Source of the DNA: Mauremys mutica
Lineage: Eukaryota > Chordata > Testudines > Geoemydidae
Reading direction: 5' to 3'
Length of the DNA: 64,000 bases
Assembly: GCF_020497125.1 (NCBI RefSeq)
Contig: NC_059075.1
Coordinates: 58,795,321 to 58,859,320 of the forward strand
Shown: positions 32,267-42,216 of the stretch, in pieces
How positions within the stretch are numbered: position 1 is the stretch's first letter
Layout: each line of letters starts with the position of its first letter
The notes under the pieces: generated by a model
Told to the model about the DNA's origin: nothing
Databases searched by the model: none
The model's input: only the letters and a program-made list of their open reading frames with translations
Translations under genes and position numbers: made by a program

Positions 32267-33603
32267 GGGCAATGAAAATGATTAGGAAACTGGAGCACAT
32301 GACTTACAAGGAGAGGCTGAGGGAACTGGGCTTATTTAGTCTGCAGAAGAGAAGAGTGAGTGAGGATTTGATAGCAGCCTTCAACTACCTGAAGGTGGGT
32401 TCCAAAGTGGATGGAGTTGTTCTATCATCTGCCGCCACTGAAAACAGCCTAAGGAGCAATGGTCTCCAGTTGTAGTGGGGGAGGTCTAGGTTGGGTATTA
32501 GGAAAAGTTATTGTGGCGTTGCACTCCATATGTTTTATGGAAATATGCTTATGAGTGTGAATATGATGTAACTGAAATATGCTTTATGCAAAAGGTCTCT
32601 TGTAAGGTATCATAACAAAGGTTATAACCTACTGAATATATTCCTCCTATTTGTATGTATGTATCATTCTTGTGTCTGAAGCTAGAAATATGAAGTATAA
32701 TTCTAAGGGGGTGGAACAGAAAAAAGGAGGCTGCCAGTCATGAGAACACCCCTGCTTTCTACCAAAGATGCCTGTTGGAACTAACAAGAACTGTACCAGG
32801 GGAAAGGATTGGGCCCAGACTAGGAAGGAGTCTAGTCTGTGAAAGAAGTTTATTGGAACATCTCGGAGGGTGAGATTTTACCTGTAATCAGTTTCTTAAT
32901 GTATTAGCCTTAGATTTGCATGTTTTTGTTTTATTTTGCTTTGGACTTACTTCGTTCTGTCAATTACTTGAAACCACTTAAACCCTACTTTTTATACTTA
33001 ATAAAAATCACTTTTGTTTATTAATGAATCTAGAGTAAGTGATTAATACCTGGGAGAGCAAATCGCTGTGCATCTCTCTCTATCAGTGTTATTGAATGGA
33101 CAATTTATGAGTTTACCCTGTATACGCTTTATACAGAGTAAAATGGATTTATTTTTGGTTTGGATCCCATTGGGTGTTTGATGTCTGGGTGCTGGAGATA
33201 GGTGATCTGCTGAGCAGTTTTTGGTTAAAGTCTGTAGCTTTGGGGGCGTGGACCAGACCTGGGTCTGTGTTGCAGCAGGCTAGCGTGTCTGGCTCAACTA
33301 GGCAAGGTTCTGGAGTCCCAAGCTGGCAGGGAAAACGGGCTCAGAGGTAATTTCAGCATGTCAGGTGACAGTCCCAAGGGGGTCTCTGTGATGGAACCCA
33401 TCACAACTATTTCACTAGGAGGGTGGTGAAGCACTGGAATGGGTTACCTAGGGAGGTGGTGGAATCTCCATCCTTAAGAGTTTTTAAAGGTTTGGCTTGA
33501 CAAAGCCCTGGCTGGGATGATTTAGTTGGGGTTGATCCTGCTTTGAGCAGGGGGTTGGACTAGATGACCTCCTGAGGTCTCTTCCAACCCTAATCTTCTA
33601 TAA
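32267..33603 (+). mobile_element. CR1 LINE 3' end, split by a solo LTR
   Basis: The left part reads ATGATTAGGAAACTGGAGCA, ACAAGGAGAGGCTGAGGGAA and GAAGAGAAGAGTGAGTGAGG, which encode the C-terminal reverse-transcriptase region ([15 protein letters not shown]). The right part resumes at 33406 with CTATTTCACTAGGAGGGTGG and ends GGTTGGACTAGATGACCTCC ... TTCTATAATTCTG, the typical CR1 end. The two parts join correctly if 32512-33410 is taken out. The copy is 5'-truncated and has frame damage. Confidence 0.88.
32512..33405 (+). mobile_element. Solo LTR of an endogenous retrovirus-like element
   Basis: This 894-bp insert inside the CR1 starts TGTGGCGTTGCACTCC and ends AACCCATCACA, so it has the TG...CA ends of LTRs. 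The flanks are GTTAT (32507-32511) and ACTAT (33406-33410), a 5-bp target duplication with two changes. An AATAAA signal is at 33000-33005. No internal viral genes and no second LTR are present, so recombination between two LTRs probably removed the body. Later in time than the CR1 it splits. Confidence 0.8.
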
Positions 33604-35450
33604 TTCTGTTTCTCCATTTTACTCACTCCATAAATGCTTGACAAGTGCTGAGAGCTGAGCTGTTATTAAGGGACTACTGTTGCTTGTTATCTCTAATTTT
33701 CAGATGCAGTACAGGCTAGTGCTCTATTCCACACACTGCTCATTGGTATCAGGCAGGACAGAGAGTAATAAGAGAATTAACTGAGGGACAACACTAGGCC
33801 AGCAGCTTGCAAGTATGCAATACTAACATGGCACCAAAGGACTGGACCCCTGCAGTCCAAAGGGTTAAAGAAAGAAAGAGAAAAGTAAACATTCTAGCTC
33901 CCTTAAAGGAAAAAAAGGATTACACAAAGAAGAATTAATTGTATTAGGGACATGTCTTGCTATGCTGCATTTAGCATCAGCGGGGGCCTCACAGATCTGA
34001 ACCTTTAACATTAGATGGCAGGAAACACGGAGAGAAAAACAAAGCATGTTTTCGTAGGTCTGTGTGGGATGAATACACACATGTAAAGAAATTAACAACC
34101 AGAAGATCCATGGAAGCCAAAAAAAGAGCTATCTGTAAAGGACGAGCCATGTAGGAAAGCGTGCGGAGCAGAAAGCAGAGAACACTAAAGTAGTGTGGCA
34201 AGCATCTCACACAGCCGCACATGTGACGAGCCACATGAAAGAGACTTAGGGTTCTCTGCAGTCCAAACTATAAATACCAAACAAAACCAGGACAAGCATG
34301 AGCAAGCCAGTGGCAATGAACACACATTACAGATATGCTGGTGGCAAGCAAATATTGTAAATATGCATTAGAAGTGGAAACTCAGTGTCAACACAGAGGA
34401 GAATTGAATCCTAATACTGGTTGCATGCTACCCTGACCCCGAGCTAGCAAACGATCACCTTTCCCTCTCAGGATACCCTCCCAATTTTCCCTTCGGAGGC
34501 AACAGATGGCTCTTTGGGCATTTGCAGGAGGCATGAGCATTTGCATGGAAACCCAGGGCCTCCATATCTTTCCCGTTGTCTGTCTCTTTCCCTTGGCAGC
34601 ACAGCTTCCTCAGGAAGCACAATGCCCAGAGCCCCTTCCAGCAACAGCACTGAAAACATCCTCTTAATCAGGGACCTCAACCACACAGGAAAAGCCGCTG
34701 CTGATCAGCTCAGCAAAGCTTTGCATTTTCTTGCCAAAATTTGCTACCCTCTCACTGCACACTTTAGGGCAATCTATGCCCAATTTTCTACAGCTGTTTA
34801 CAACTTATGGATGAATCTCCATAGAATCAGAATGAGTAAAGCGTTCCAAAATTCAGCTGCTTACTGTATAAATCCAGACTTATACACTTGAACCTTCAGC
34901 TCAGATCAGCACACCATGTGTAAGATCTTTGTGGTAGTGTCTATAGCTGGTTGTTAGGAGTCCCAAAAACACGCTGTTGTTGGTTCCTAATAAATACAAT
35001 GAGATGGTAATACCTTTTGTTGAGCTGGAAGTCTTGGAAAAGTCAAAACCGTCTTGCTACATTTGCAGCTCTTCCTAGTTTCAGTTGGGCTAGAATTACT
35101 ACCCAAACAGATATTTTCATGTAGTTCTGTACTTATGTTACTTTAAGTTAAAACCCCAAAGGGCAAAGTTAAACAGTTATCCAAACTTGTAGAAACCTGA
35201 AAACCAGTTCCCATTTTAAAGTTAAGTGTTGTGGTTACTTTTTTTTATCTGAACCTGTTCAACCAACCCAAGTCCCTATTATTATTATTCTAGTTCTGAT
35301 GTTATTACTCAGAGAAAACATCCATTGAAATCAATGGGAGTTTTTCCATCAATAAGGACCTAACACGAGCTTCTGGAATAGAGCTAATATATAAATAAAA
35401 CTTGTAAGCCCCACTTTGAGTTTTCCAGCTCCTGGGACACTGCCCTGAAC
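33604..35450. other. Unique sequence, no gene seen
   Basis: About 1.85 kb. A 125-codon open frame at 34514-34891 has no recognisable domain and no splice or promoter context. A CCATTGAAATCAATGGGAG palindrome lies at about 35321-35339. Confidence 0.5.
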
Positions 35451-35458
35451 CCCTAGGG

Positions 35459-36284
35459 CAGCATTTCTCAAATGTGGCCACCGTGGCCATATGCGGCCAC
35501 TAGGGGGATTTTCTTGTGGCCACAGCCTCCTGGGAGGTGATAGGGGGAGTGGGAAAAGCAGCAGCCCCTCCCCCAGGGCCACCAGCTGTGGCTGGGCTCT
35601 GCCTTTCCCCCCTACCTTGACACACAAAAAGCTGGAGGAGCAGGCAGCCAGTGAATTCCCCACCTTCCTGGAGGCAGTGAGGTTGGGCTTCTGCCCTGAG
35701 GTGGCTGGAGGCAGGCTCCAGCCACGGGACTTCAGGCTCCAATCCCCAGCTATGCAGTGGAAGGTTCTGGCCCTCAGCTCACCCCCCACAACACTGCTGG
35801 CCCCCACTGCCTCCCCCAGTGCCCTATCACCCCCTGACCCCCACTGCCTCTGTACCCACCTCCCCATTCAGGACTTAATTTGTCCTCGGGTTTGTCGGGG
35901 CTGAGTAAGTCTGCTGTGAAAAGTGATATCTGTTTGTATGTTAATCTCACTTTTCACAGCAGACTTAGTAGCTAGCAAGTCTTTTACAAAAAAAAATAAA
36001 AATAAATAAATAGCAACCAAAAAAGCAAAAGAAACAAGAAAAAAAAAGACAACATGCAAAGCACCTTATTTGTGTTTCTATTCTGTTTAGGTCCAGTAAA
36101 GCATAGAGACAACTGTACGTTATTTTTATTATTGAGTCTGCAAAAAACACTCTACATAAATAAATTACAATGATTTGGACATGTATATGTGCATATTTAT
36201 TTGTTTTTCCCCAAGGATAATTAAATATTTTAGGAAACATTGTCAGAGTGGCCAACAGCAAAAAATTTGTTGTGAGACCCCCTG
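35459..36284 (+). mobile_element. Non-autonomous hAT element with 8-bp target duplication
   Basis: The element begins CAGCATTTCTCAAATGTGGC and ends TGTTGTGAGACCCCCTG. The right end reverse-complemented (CAGGGGGTCTCACAAC) matches the left in the CAG....TCTCA pattern of hAT termini. CCCTAGGG flanks both sides exactly (35451-35458 and 36285-36292). The left half is GC-rich with long chance frames (172 codons on minus, 137 on plus, no domain). The right half is AT-rich and holds a near-perfect hairpin at 35906-35967. No transposase is present. Confidence 0.82.
35906..35967. repeat. Perfect 21-bp inverted repeat (hairpin)
   Basis: TAAGTCTGCTGTGAAAAGTG (35906-35925, plus A) is matched exactly in inverse at 35947-35967, with a 20-base spacer. 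It lies inside the hAT element and may be a tiny nested MITE flanked by TA, or a foldback created by template switching. Confidence 0.95.
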
Positions 36285-36371
36285 CCCTAGGGGTATGTCA
36301 TGCTGCAGCTGGGAGGCTGTCTCCTCCAGGTCCACAGACTTGTGCTAGTGTAAGCCTTGCTAGCACACTCA

Positions 36372-36490
36372 GGGCAGGTCTACACTTAAAAACACTGCAC
36401 CAGCGTACCTGCACTGCTGTACACTTCAGTGAAGACGCTACTACACTGACGGGAGAGAGCTGCTCCCACCAGCGTAGTTAATCCACCTCT
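36372..36490 (-). mobile_element. MITE half, same family as the 10345/15472 element
   Basis: It starts GGGCAGGTCTACACTTAAAA and continues CTTCAGTGAAGACGCTAC and GCGTAGTTAATCCACCTC. This is the inverse of 15360-15472 (CTTCATGAAG, TCTCCCGTTGGCGTAG, AAGTGTAGACAAGCCC). It ends abruptly at about 36490, so only one half remains. Confidence 0.7.
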
Positions 36491-37289
36491 GAAAAGTGAA
36501 CATTAAAAAGGTGCCATTCATTCCTCAGTAGACCTGCTTTGGGGGCACATTCATTGTCCTTTCTGTTTACATTGCCAATGCTATCTAAAAACAAAACCCC
36601 ACCTTTCTTTGAAACCAAAGAGACAGGATACATCCCCTTCAAAAATATTCCAATATTCCACAACTATGCTTGTCCCATCCTCCTTTCCTTGTGTTTGTGG
36701 TTATTGCAGGACCTGTATTAATAATACCTGCTTTACACACTTATACCAATGTGTGCCACAATAATTCTCCCTCCCTATTCTGCACACACACACAGACACA
36801 CACACAGACACACACACACTGCAGTCCATCTTACTGAGTGGAGACACTGCTGGTTCCACTTTTATGTCCTCCCCACTCTATTTTTCTGTCTCTTCTCCAA
36901 CAGCTACTGACAGTCTTGAACAAGGTCCAAGAAGTGCCCAGAAGTGGTGAGCATTTGCTCCTTCTCCATGTCCACACACGTTGGCTGTGACCATACACAT
37001 TGCCTGACGTGTCAAAGGTGTACATGGGTTCCATGCTTTGGGCACTGTTACGCATCCAGCTTCTCAGATCAGGGATGTTCTAGGGCAGTCACCAGGCTCG
37101 GAATTGTGCTTCTTTGAGGAGCACCACAAAATTGTTACAGATACAGAAAGCCGCATGCAAGGCATGGTCCAAAATTCAAAGCAGCTACCTGTACTGGCTG
37201 GAGGTAGTTTCTGGTCTGGAAGCAGGGAGTAGCTAAGCAGACACAACAAAGGAGGAATTTTGGGAAGGTGCTGGGGGACTATCAGCACT
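36491..37289. other. Unique sequence with a (CA)n tract
   Basis: About 800 bases without a gene. A (CA)n microsatellite interrupted by GA steps lies at 36782-36819. Confidence 0.6.
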
Positions 37290-37505
37290 TGAGTGGACTC
37301 TAGCTGTGCCCACACAGCACATAGTAGCTTGAGTTGCAGCAGCACTTGAACTTCAGCTTATACCCCATGATGGGCCAGCTATCTCAAGGTGAGAGCACCA
37401 CCCCACGCTCAGGCTAGAGATTTTTAGGTGTGGATGGGAGTCAGGTTAGTGACAACATTCAAGTTAGAACTTGAGTTAACTTTGCCATGAAGACAAACCC
37501 TTTGA
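37290..37505. mobile_element. Probable MITE, degenerate
   Basis: The right end CATGAAGACAAACCCTTTG and internal CTTGAGTTAACTTTGCC recall GTGAAGACAAGCCCT-ending MITEs. TAGCTTGAGTTGCAGC near the left could be the opposite arm. Boundaries and target duplication are not resolved. Confidence 0.4.
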
Positions 37506-38134
37506 CACACAGAGATACGTAGTTCTAGTTCCATCCAGTAGAGGGCAGTGATAAAACACATGCACTAGTTCATTATAGCTGCTAGCTAGATGCAATATGT
37601 CCTTGAGCCCCTGGAGTTTTCAGGAATTAAAATTCCACTTCTCACACTAAATCCAGAGCCACCTAGTGAAACAACTTTTGTCACTATGCTAAACACACCA
37701 TGGCCCCTTGGGATAGAACTCAGGTCCTCCTGATCCAAAAGACACAGACCCCACCCATCAAAATGAAAATTCAGTTAGCATACATATATTAGGGCTGGCA
37801 CACCATTAATTGTGCTGGTAAACAATAGAATACCATTTATTTAAATATTTTTGGATGTTTACTACATTTTCAAATATATTAATTTCAATTACAACACAGA
37901 ATACAAAGTGCACAGTGCTCACTTAATTTTTTTGTTACAAATATCTGCACCGTAAAAAACAAAAAAAATTTATTTTTCAATTCACCTCATACAAGTACTG
38001 TAGTGCAATCTCTTCATCATAAAAGTTGAACTTACAAATGTAGAATTATGTACAAAAAGACTGCATTCAAAAATAAAACAGTGTAAAACTTTAGAGCCTA
38101 CAAATCCACTCAGTCCTACTTCTTGGTCAGCCAA

Positions 38135-38804
38135 TCATTTAGACAAACAAGGTTGGTTACAATTTGTAAGAGATAATGCTGCCTGCTTCTTGTTTACAAT
38201 ATTACCTGAAAGTGAGAACAGGCATTCACATGGCACTGTTGTAGCTGGCGTTGTGAGATATTTACCTGCCAGATGCAGTAAAGATTCATATGTACTTTCA
38301 TGCTTCAACCACCACTCCAGAGGACATGCTTCCATGCTGATTATGGGTTCTGCTTGATAACAATCCAAAGCAGTGCGGACCAACAGATGTTCATTTTCAT
38401 CATCGAAGTCAGATGCCACCAGCAGAAGGTTGATTTTCTTTTTTGGTGGTTTGAGTTCTGTAGTTTCTGCATCAGTGTTGCTCTTTTAAGACTTCTGAAA
38501 GCATGCTCCACACCTCGTCCCTCTCAGATTTTGGATGACACTTCAGATTCTTAAACCTTGGGTTGAATGATGTAGCTATTTTTAGAAATCTCACATTGGT
38601 ACCTTCTTTGTGTTTTGTTATATCTGCTGTGAAAGTGTTCTTAAAATGAACATGTGCTGGGTCATCATCTGAGACTGCTATAACATGAAATATATGCAGA
38701 ATGTGGGTAAAACAGAACAGGAGACATACAATTCTTCCCCCAAGGAGTTCAGTCACAAATTTAATTAATGCTTTTTTTTTTTTCCAAATGAGCATCATCA
38801 GCAA
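38135..38804 (-). pseudogene. hAT transposase C-terminal part, left copy, broken
   Basis: hAT transposases cut and paste DNA and dimerise through a C-terminal hATC domain. On minus, 38804-38472 reads LIKFVTELLGGRIVC, AVSDDDPAHVHFKNTFTADI, FKNLKCHPKSERDEVWSMLS and SEVLKEQH. After a frame break, 38419-38135 reads DFDDENEHLLVRTALDCYQ, CPLEWWLKHESTYESLLHLA and the hATC signature PATTVPCECLFSLSGNIVNK. The conserved Glu-Arg of the usual (C)ERLFS motif is changed to ECLFS. The N-terminal zinc finger and the first catalytic Asp are absent, so this is inactive. Confidence 0.82.
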
Positions 38805-39021
38805 GGAAGCATGTCCTCTGGAATGGTGGCCGAATCATGAAGGAGCATACAAATGTTTAGCATGTCTGGCATGTAAATACCTTGCAATGCCAGCTACAAA
38901 AATGCCATGCAAATGCCTATTCTCACTTTCAGGTGACATTGTAAATAAGAAGCAGGCAGCAGTATCTTCCATCAATGTAAACAAACTTGTTTGTCTTAGT
39001 GATTGGCAGAATAAGAAGTAG
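38793..39021 (+). pseudogene. hAT transposase hATC domain, right copy
   Basis: On plus this reads IISKEACPLEWWPNHEGAYK, then PATKMPCKCLFSLSGDIVNK and a stop after KLVCLSDWQNKK. It is the inverted counterpart of 38135-38360, cut off at its 5' side by a T-rich tract (38771-38783). Only the dimerisation domain is encoded. The expected ER pair of the hATC motif is KC here, a further sign of decay. Confidence 0.8.
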
Positions 39022-39027
39022 GACTGA

Positions 39028-39759
39028 GGGCATGGTTACACTTGCAGATGTAGAGAGCTGTGAGTTAAACCAGCCCTCAAAGAGTTCAATAAGGAAAGTG
39101 CTGCAGTGTGTTCATACTGTCAGATTCAAGCGCATTGGCATGGCCATATTAGCAGCTCTTGCAACGCCACAGAGAGCAGAGCATTGTGGTAGCTATCCCA
39201 GCATGCAAGTGACTGCAATGTGCTTTTCAAATAGGGGGGTGGAGTGTGACAGGGAGTGTATTGTGTGTACGTGGGGAGAGAAAGAATGAGTTTTGGGGGG
39301 GGTTGAGAGCATGTCAGCATGCTGTCTTGTAAGTTCAGATAGCAGCAGACCCACCTCTCTCACACACACTCACAGCAAGCAGCATTCCATAGTAATGGTT
39401 GCTTTGTCACAGAGCAGATAAGCATGCCGGTTATGAGAAATGGAGCTTAGAAATGGGATATCCACATTCCTACAGCCAAATTCAAAACAATGACAAGAGT
39501 GGCCACTTGACTTAAGGAGATTATGAGACGTTTCCAGAGGCCGATCACAGCGCAGTAATGCAACTCCTCGTTCACAATGACACCCAGGCATTTCAGCCGA
39601 GGTGCAGCAAGTGTTATGCTTCTCATGGAGGTGGATTACCAGGAGCACTCCAGCTGCAGAGTCCAGGCGTTCTAAGTGCCTTGCCAGTGTGGACAGGTTG
39701 GGAGTTAGGGTGCCTGGGGCTGCTTTAATGCGCTCTAACTTGCAAGTGTAGCCAAGCCC
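39028..39759. mobile_element. MITE with TGA target duplication inside the hAT arm
   Basis: The left end is GGGCATGGTTACACTTGCAG, and the right end reverse-complemented is GGGCTTGGCTACACTTGCAA, a clear terminal inverted repeat. TGA flanks both sides (39025-39027 and 39760-39762), a TNA-type 3-bp duplication as for PIF/Harbinger. The 732-bp interior carries no transposase. It interrupts hAT sequence exactly (AGGACTGA | GTGGACTT), so it arrived after the hAT. Confidence 0.85.
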
Positions 39760-40093
39760 TGAGTGGACTTATAGGCTCTAAAGTTTTACACCGTTTTGTT
39801 TTTGAGAGCAGTTATGTAACCAAAAATAATCTGCATTTGTAAATTACACTTTCAAATTAAAGAGATTGCAGTACAGTACTTGTATGAGGTTAATTGAAAA
39901 ATACTATTTCGTTTATCATTTTTACAGTGCATGTATTTGTAATAAAAATAATATAAAGTGAGCACTGTGCACTTTGCATTCTGTGTTGTAATTGAAATCA
40001 ATATTGAAAATGTAAAAAAAATTTTAATAAATTTCAATTGTTATAAGTGCGATTAATCGTGATTTTTTAAAGTTAATTGTGATTGACAGCCCT

Positions 40094-40679
40094 AATATAT
40101 GTGTGTGTGTGTGTGCGCATGCGTGTAATATGTATTTATCTATACACCCACACACCCTACCATTTAAAATGAGTTGTGCACTGCTGGTAAAGAAAGAGTG
40201 TCCATTGTATATGCAGATACCATCACACATGTTCTGGGACAATTTAAAAAAAAATCCAAAACTAGAGAAATAATTGAAAGAAAGCAAATAATTGGTTGAT
40301 AATATTCTGCAGTGAAACAATAACCATTTTCATTGTCAGGAATCCCCTTTCATGAAGGGGACAAGGGATCTCAGTTTTCCATTAATGAAATAGCATTTTT
40401 CAGAACTAATACTATACTATATTGCCAAGCCTCTGCCTGATCCAGGTTTTGAGGAAGATTTGATCTGCATTTTTGAGAGACTTAAATATTTCTGAATTGT
40501 TATTTCCAAAATATTCATTTCTCAAACCAATCACCACAATTTCAAAGCATATGCCATCTGTATTCTCTCAAAATATTCAGGGCTAATCAAGGTTCCAGGC
40601 ACTGGTGTTTGGATCAAGAATGAAAAGCTCTTATTAAATTTTCCAATTCTTATATTTTGTCTGATTGAACAAGTTAGAT
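40094..40679. other. Unique sequence with a (TG)n tract
   Basis: A (TG)n microsatellite with CG steps lies at 40099-40126, next to the hAT end. The rest shows no gene or repeat. Confidence 0.6.
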
Positions 40680-41578
40680 GCCATCATGTTGGCAGGGCCT
40701 GACAAAATATAATCTAGAATACTTAAGGAACTAGCTGTAGAGATCTGAGCTATTAGCTATTATCTTTGAGAACTTGTACCAAACGGGAATGATCCCAGAG
40801 GACTGGAAAAGGGCAAATATAGTACCCATCTATAAAAAGGGGAATGAGGACAACCTAGGGAATTATAGACCAGTCATCTTAACTTCTGTACTCAAAGATA
40901 ATGGAACAAGTAATCAAAAACAAGCAAGCAATTTGTGAGCACCTAGAAGATAAAGGCGATAAGTAACAGTCAACATGGATTTCTCAAGAACAAATCATAT
41001 CAAACCAACCTAATATCTTCCTTTGACAGGGTAACAAGCTTTATGGATGGGGCGGAGGGAAGTGGTAAATGTGATTTATCTCAATTTTAGTAGGCTTTTG
41101 ATACTGTTGCACATAATATTCCCATAAACCAGGCAAATATTGCCTAGATAAACCTACTATAAGATAGATGCACAACTATTTGGAAAACCATAACTACTTT
41201 GAGTATAAAGGGTTAGCAGTCAAGCTGGAAGGGTATACTGAATGGGGTCCCTCAGGGATCTGTCCTGGGTCCAATTCTATTCAATATCTTCATAAATGAT
41301 TTGGATAATGGCAGACAGGGTATATTTATAAAGTTTGATACCAAGCTGGGAGGGTTTGCAAGCACTTTAGAGGACAGGATTAGAATTCAAAACAATCTTG
41401 ACAAACCAAAGAAATGGTCTGAAATAAATAGGATAATATTCAATAAGGACAAAATGCAAAGTACTCTATTTAGGAAGGTATAATCAATTGCACAGCTATG
41501 AAATGACTGCCTAGGAAGGAGTACTACAGAAAAGGATCTAGGGGTTATAGTGTATGGGTAAACAATGTGATACTGTTT

Positions 41579-41614
<36 letters not shown>

Positions 41615-42216
41615 AGCAAGATTCTGGGATGTATTAGCAGGAGTTTTGTAGGCAAGACACAAGAAGTAATTCTTCTGCTTCACTCTGCACTGATAAGGCC
41701 TCAACTGGAGTATTGTGTCCAGTTCTGGGCATCAAACTTCAGGAAAGGTGTGGACAAATTGAAGAGTCCAGAGGAGAGCAACAAAGAAGATTAAAGGTCT
41801 AGAAAATGACCCACAAGGAAAGATTGAAAAAAAATGAGGTTTGTTTAGTCTGGAGAAGAGAAGACTGAGGGGGACATAACAGTCTTCAAGTACGTAAAAA
41901 AAAGATGGTTATAAAAGAGGAGGGTGATAAATTGTTCTCCTTATCCACTGAGGACAGGACAAGAAGTTAAGGGCTTAAATTGCAGCAAGGAAGATTTAGA
42001 TTAGACATTAGGGAAAACTTCCTAATTTACGTAAGAGTAGTTAAACAATGGAACAAATTAGCTAGGGAGGTTGTGGAATCTCTGTCATTGTCTAACCTGT
42101 TCTTAAAAACCTCCAGATACCTGTCAAGGATGGTCTAGAAGAGGATACTTAATCCTGCCTCAGTGCAGGGGACTGGACGGACCAAGGTCCCTTCCAGTTC
42201 TACATTTCTGTGATTC
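40680..42216 (+). mobile_element. CR1 LINE, older subfamily, decayed
   Basis: From about 40680 the text follows CR1 reverse transcriptase: AATGATCCCAGAGGACTGGA, AGGGAATTATAGACCAGTCA, ATTTCTCAAGAACAAATC, GGTCCCTCAGGGATCTGTCC (motif B, PQGSVLG). Then come ATTTATAAAGTTTGATACCA (motif C, worn to FDTK), the C-terminal region and the tail GGACTGGACGGACCAAGGTC ... CTACATTTCTGTGATTC. Many frameshifts and stops are present. A (CA)n tract at 41582-41611 replaces a piece of the coding region. The tail differs from the 47-kb and 52-kb copies, so this is another subfamily. Confidence 0.85.
41582..41611. repeat. (CA)n microsatellite inside CR1
   Basis: A 30-base uninterrupted CA run sits in the middle of the reverse-transcriptase C-terminal region of the CR1. 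Confidence 0.95.

Larger units (their letters stand above)
37791..40093. mobile_element. hAT transposon in foldback (inverted duplicate) form
   Basis: Both ends read AGGGCTG inward. The left arm (37791-38340) and right arm (38797-39027 plus 39760-40093) are inverted copies of the same hAT 3' region: shared blocks include ATTTCAATTACAACACAGAA, AGTGCACAGTGCTCACTT and GCCTACAAATCCACTCAGTC. Each arm carries a copy of the transposase C-terminus reading away from the centre. Only the left unit continues into more upstream transposase sequence (38341-38804). A 732-bp MITE splits the right arm. The outer flanks are inverted (ACATATATT left, AATATATGT right), not a direct 8-bp duplication. Confidence 0.82.

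Noticed and set aside
34514..34891. 125-codon open frame on plus that might be a small gene
   Set aside because: No domain, no repeated pattern typical of protein coding, no splice sites or promoter context. The length is within chance for a 64-kb vertebrate window.
35349..35867. 172-codon open frame on minus
   Set aside because: It lies almost wholly inside the GC-rich half of a non-autonomous hAT element. The composition explains the lack of stops, and the overlapping plus-strand frame (35491-35904) is equally long.
37791..40093. Host gene related to hAT transposases (ZBED type)
   Set aside because: The coding pieces are broken, inverted duplicates flanked by transposon termini and lack the N-terminal zinc finger, so this is a transposon copy and not a domesticated gene.
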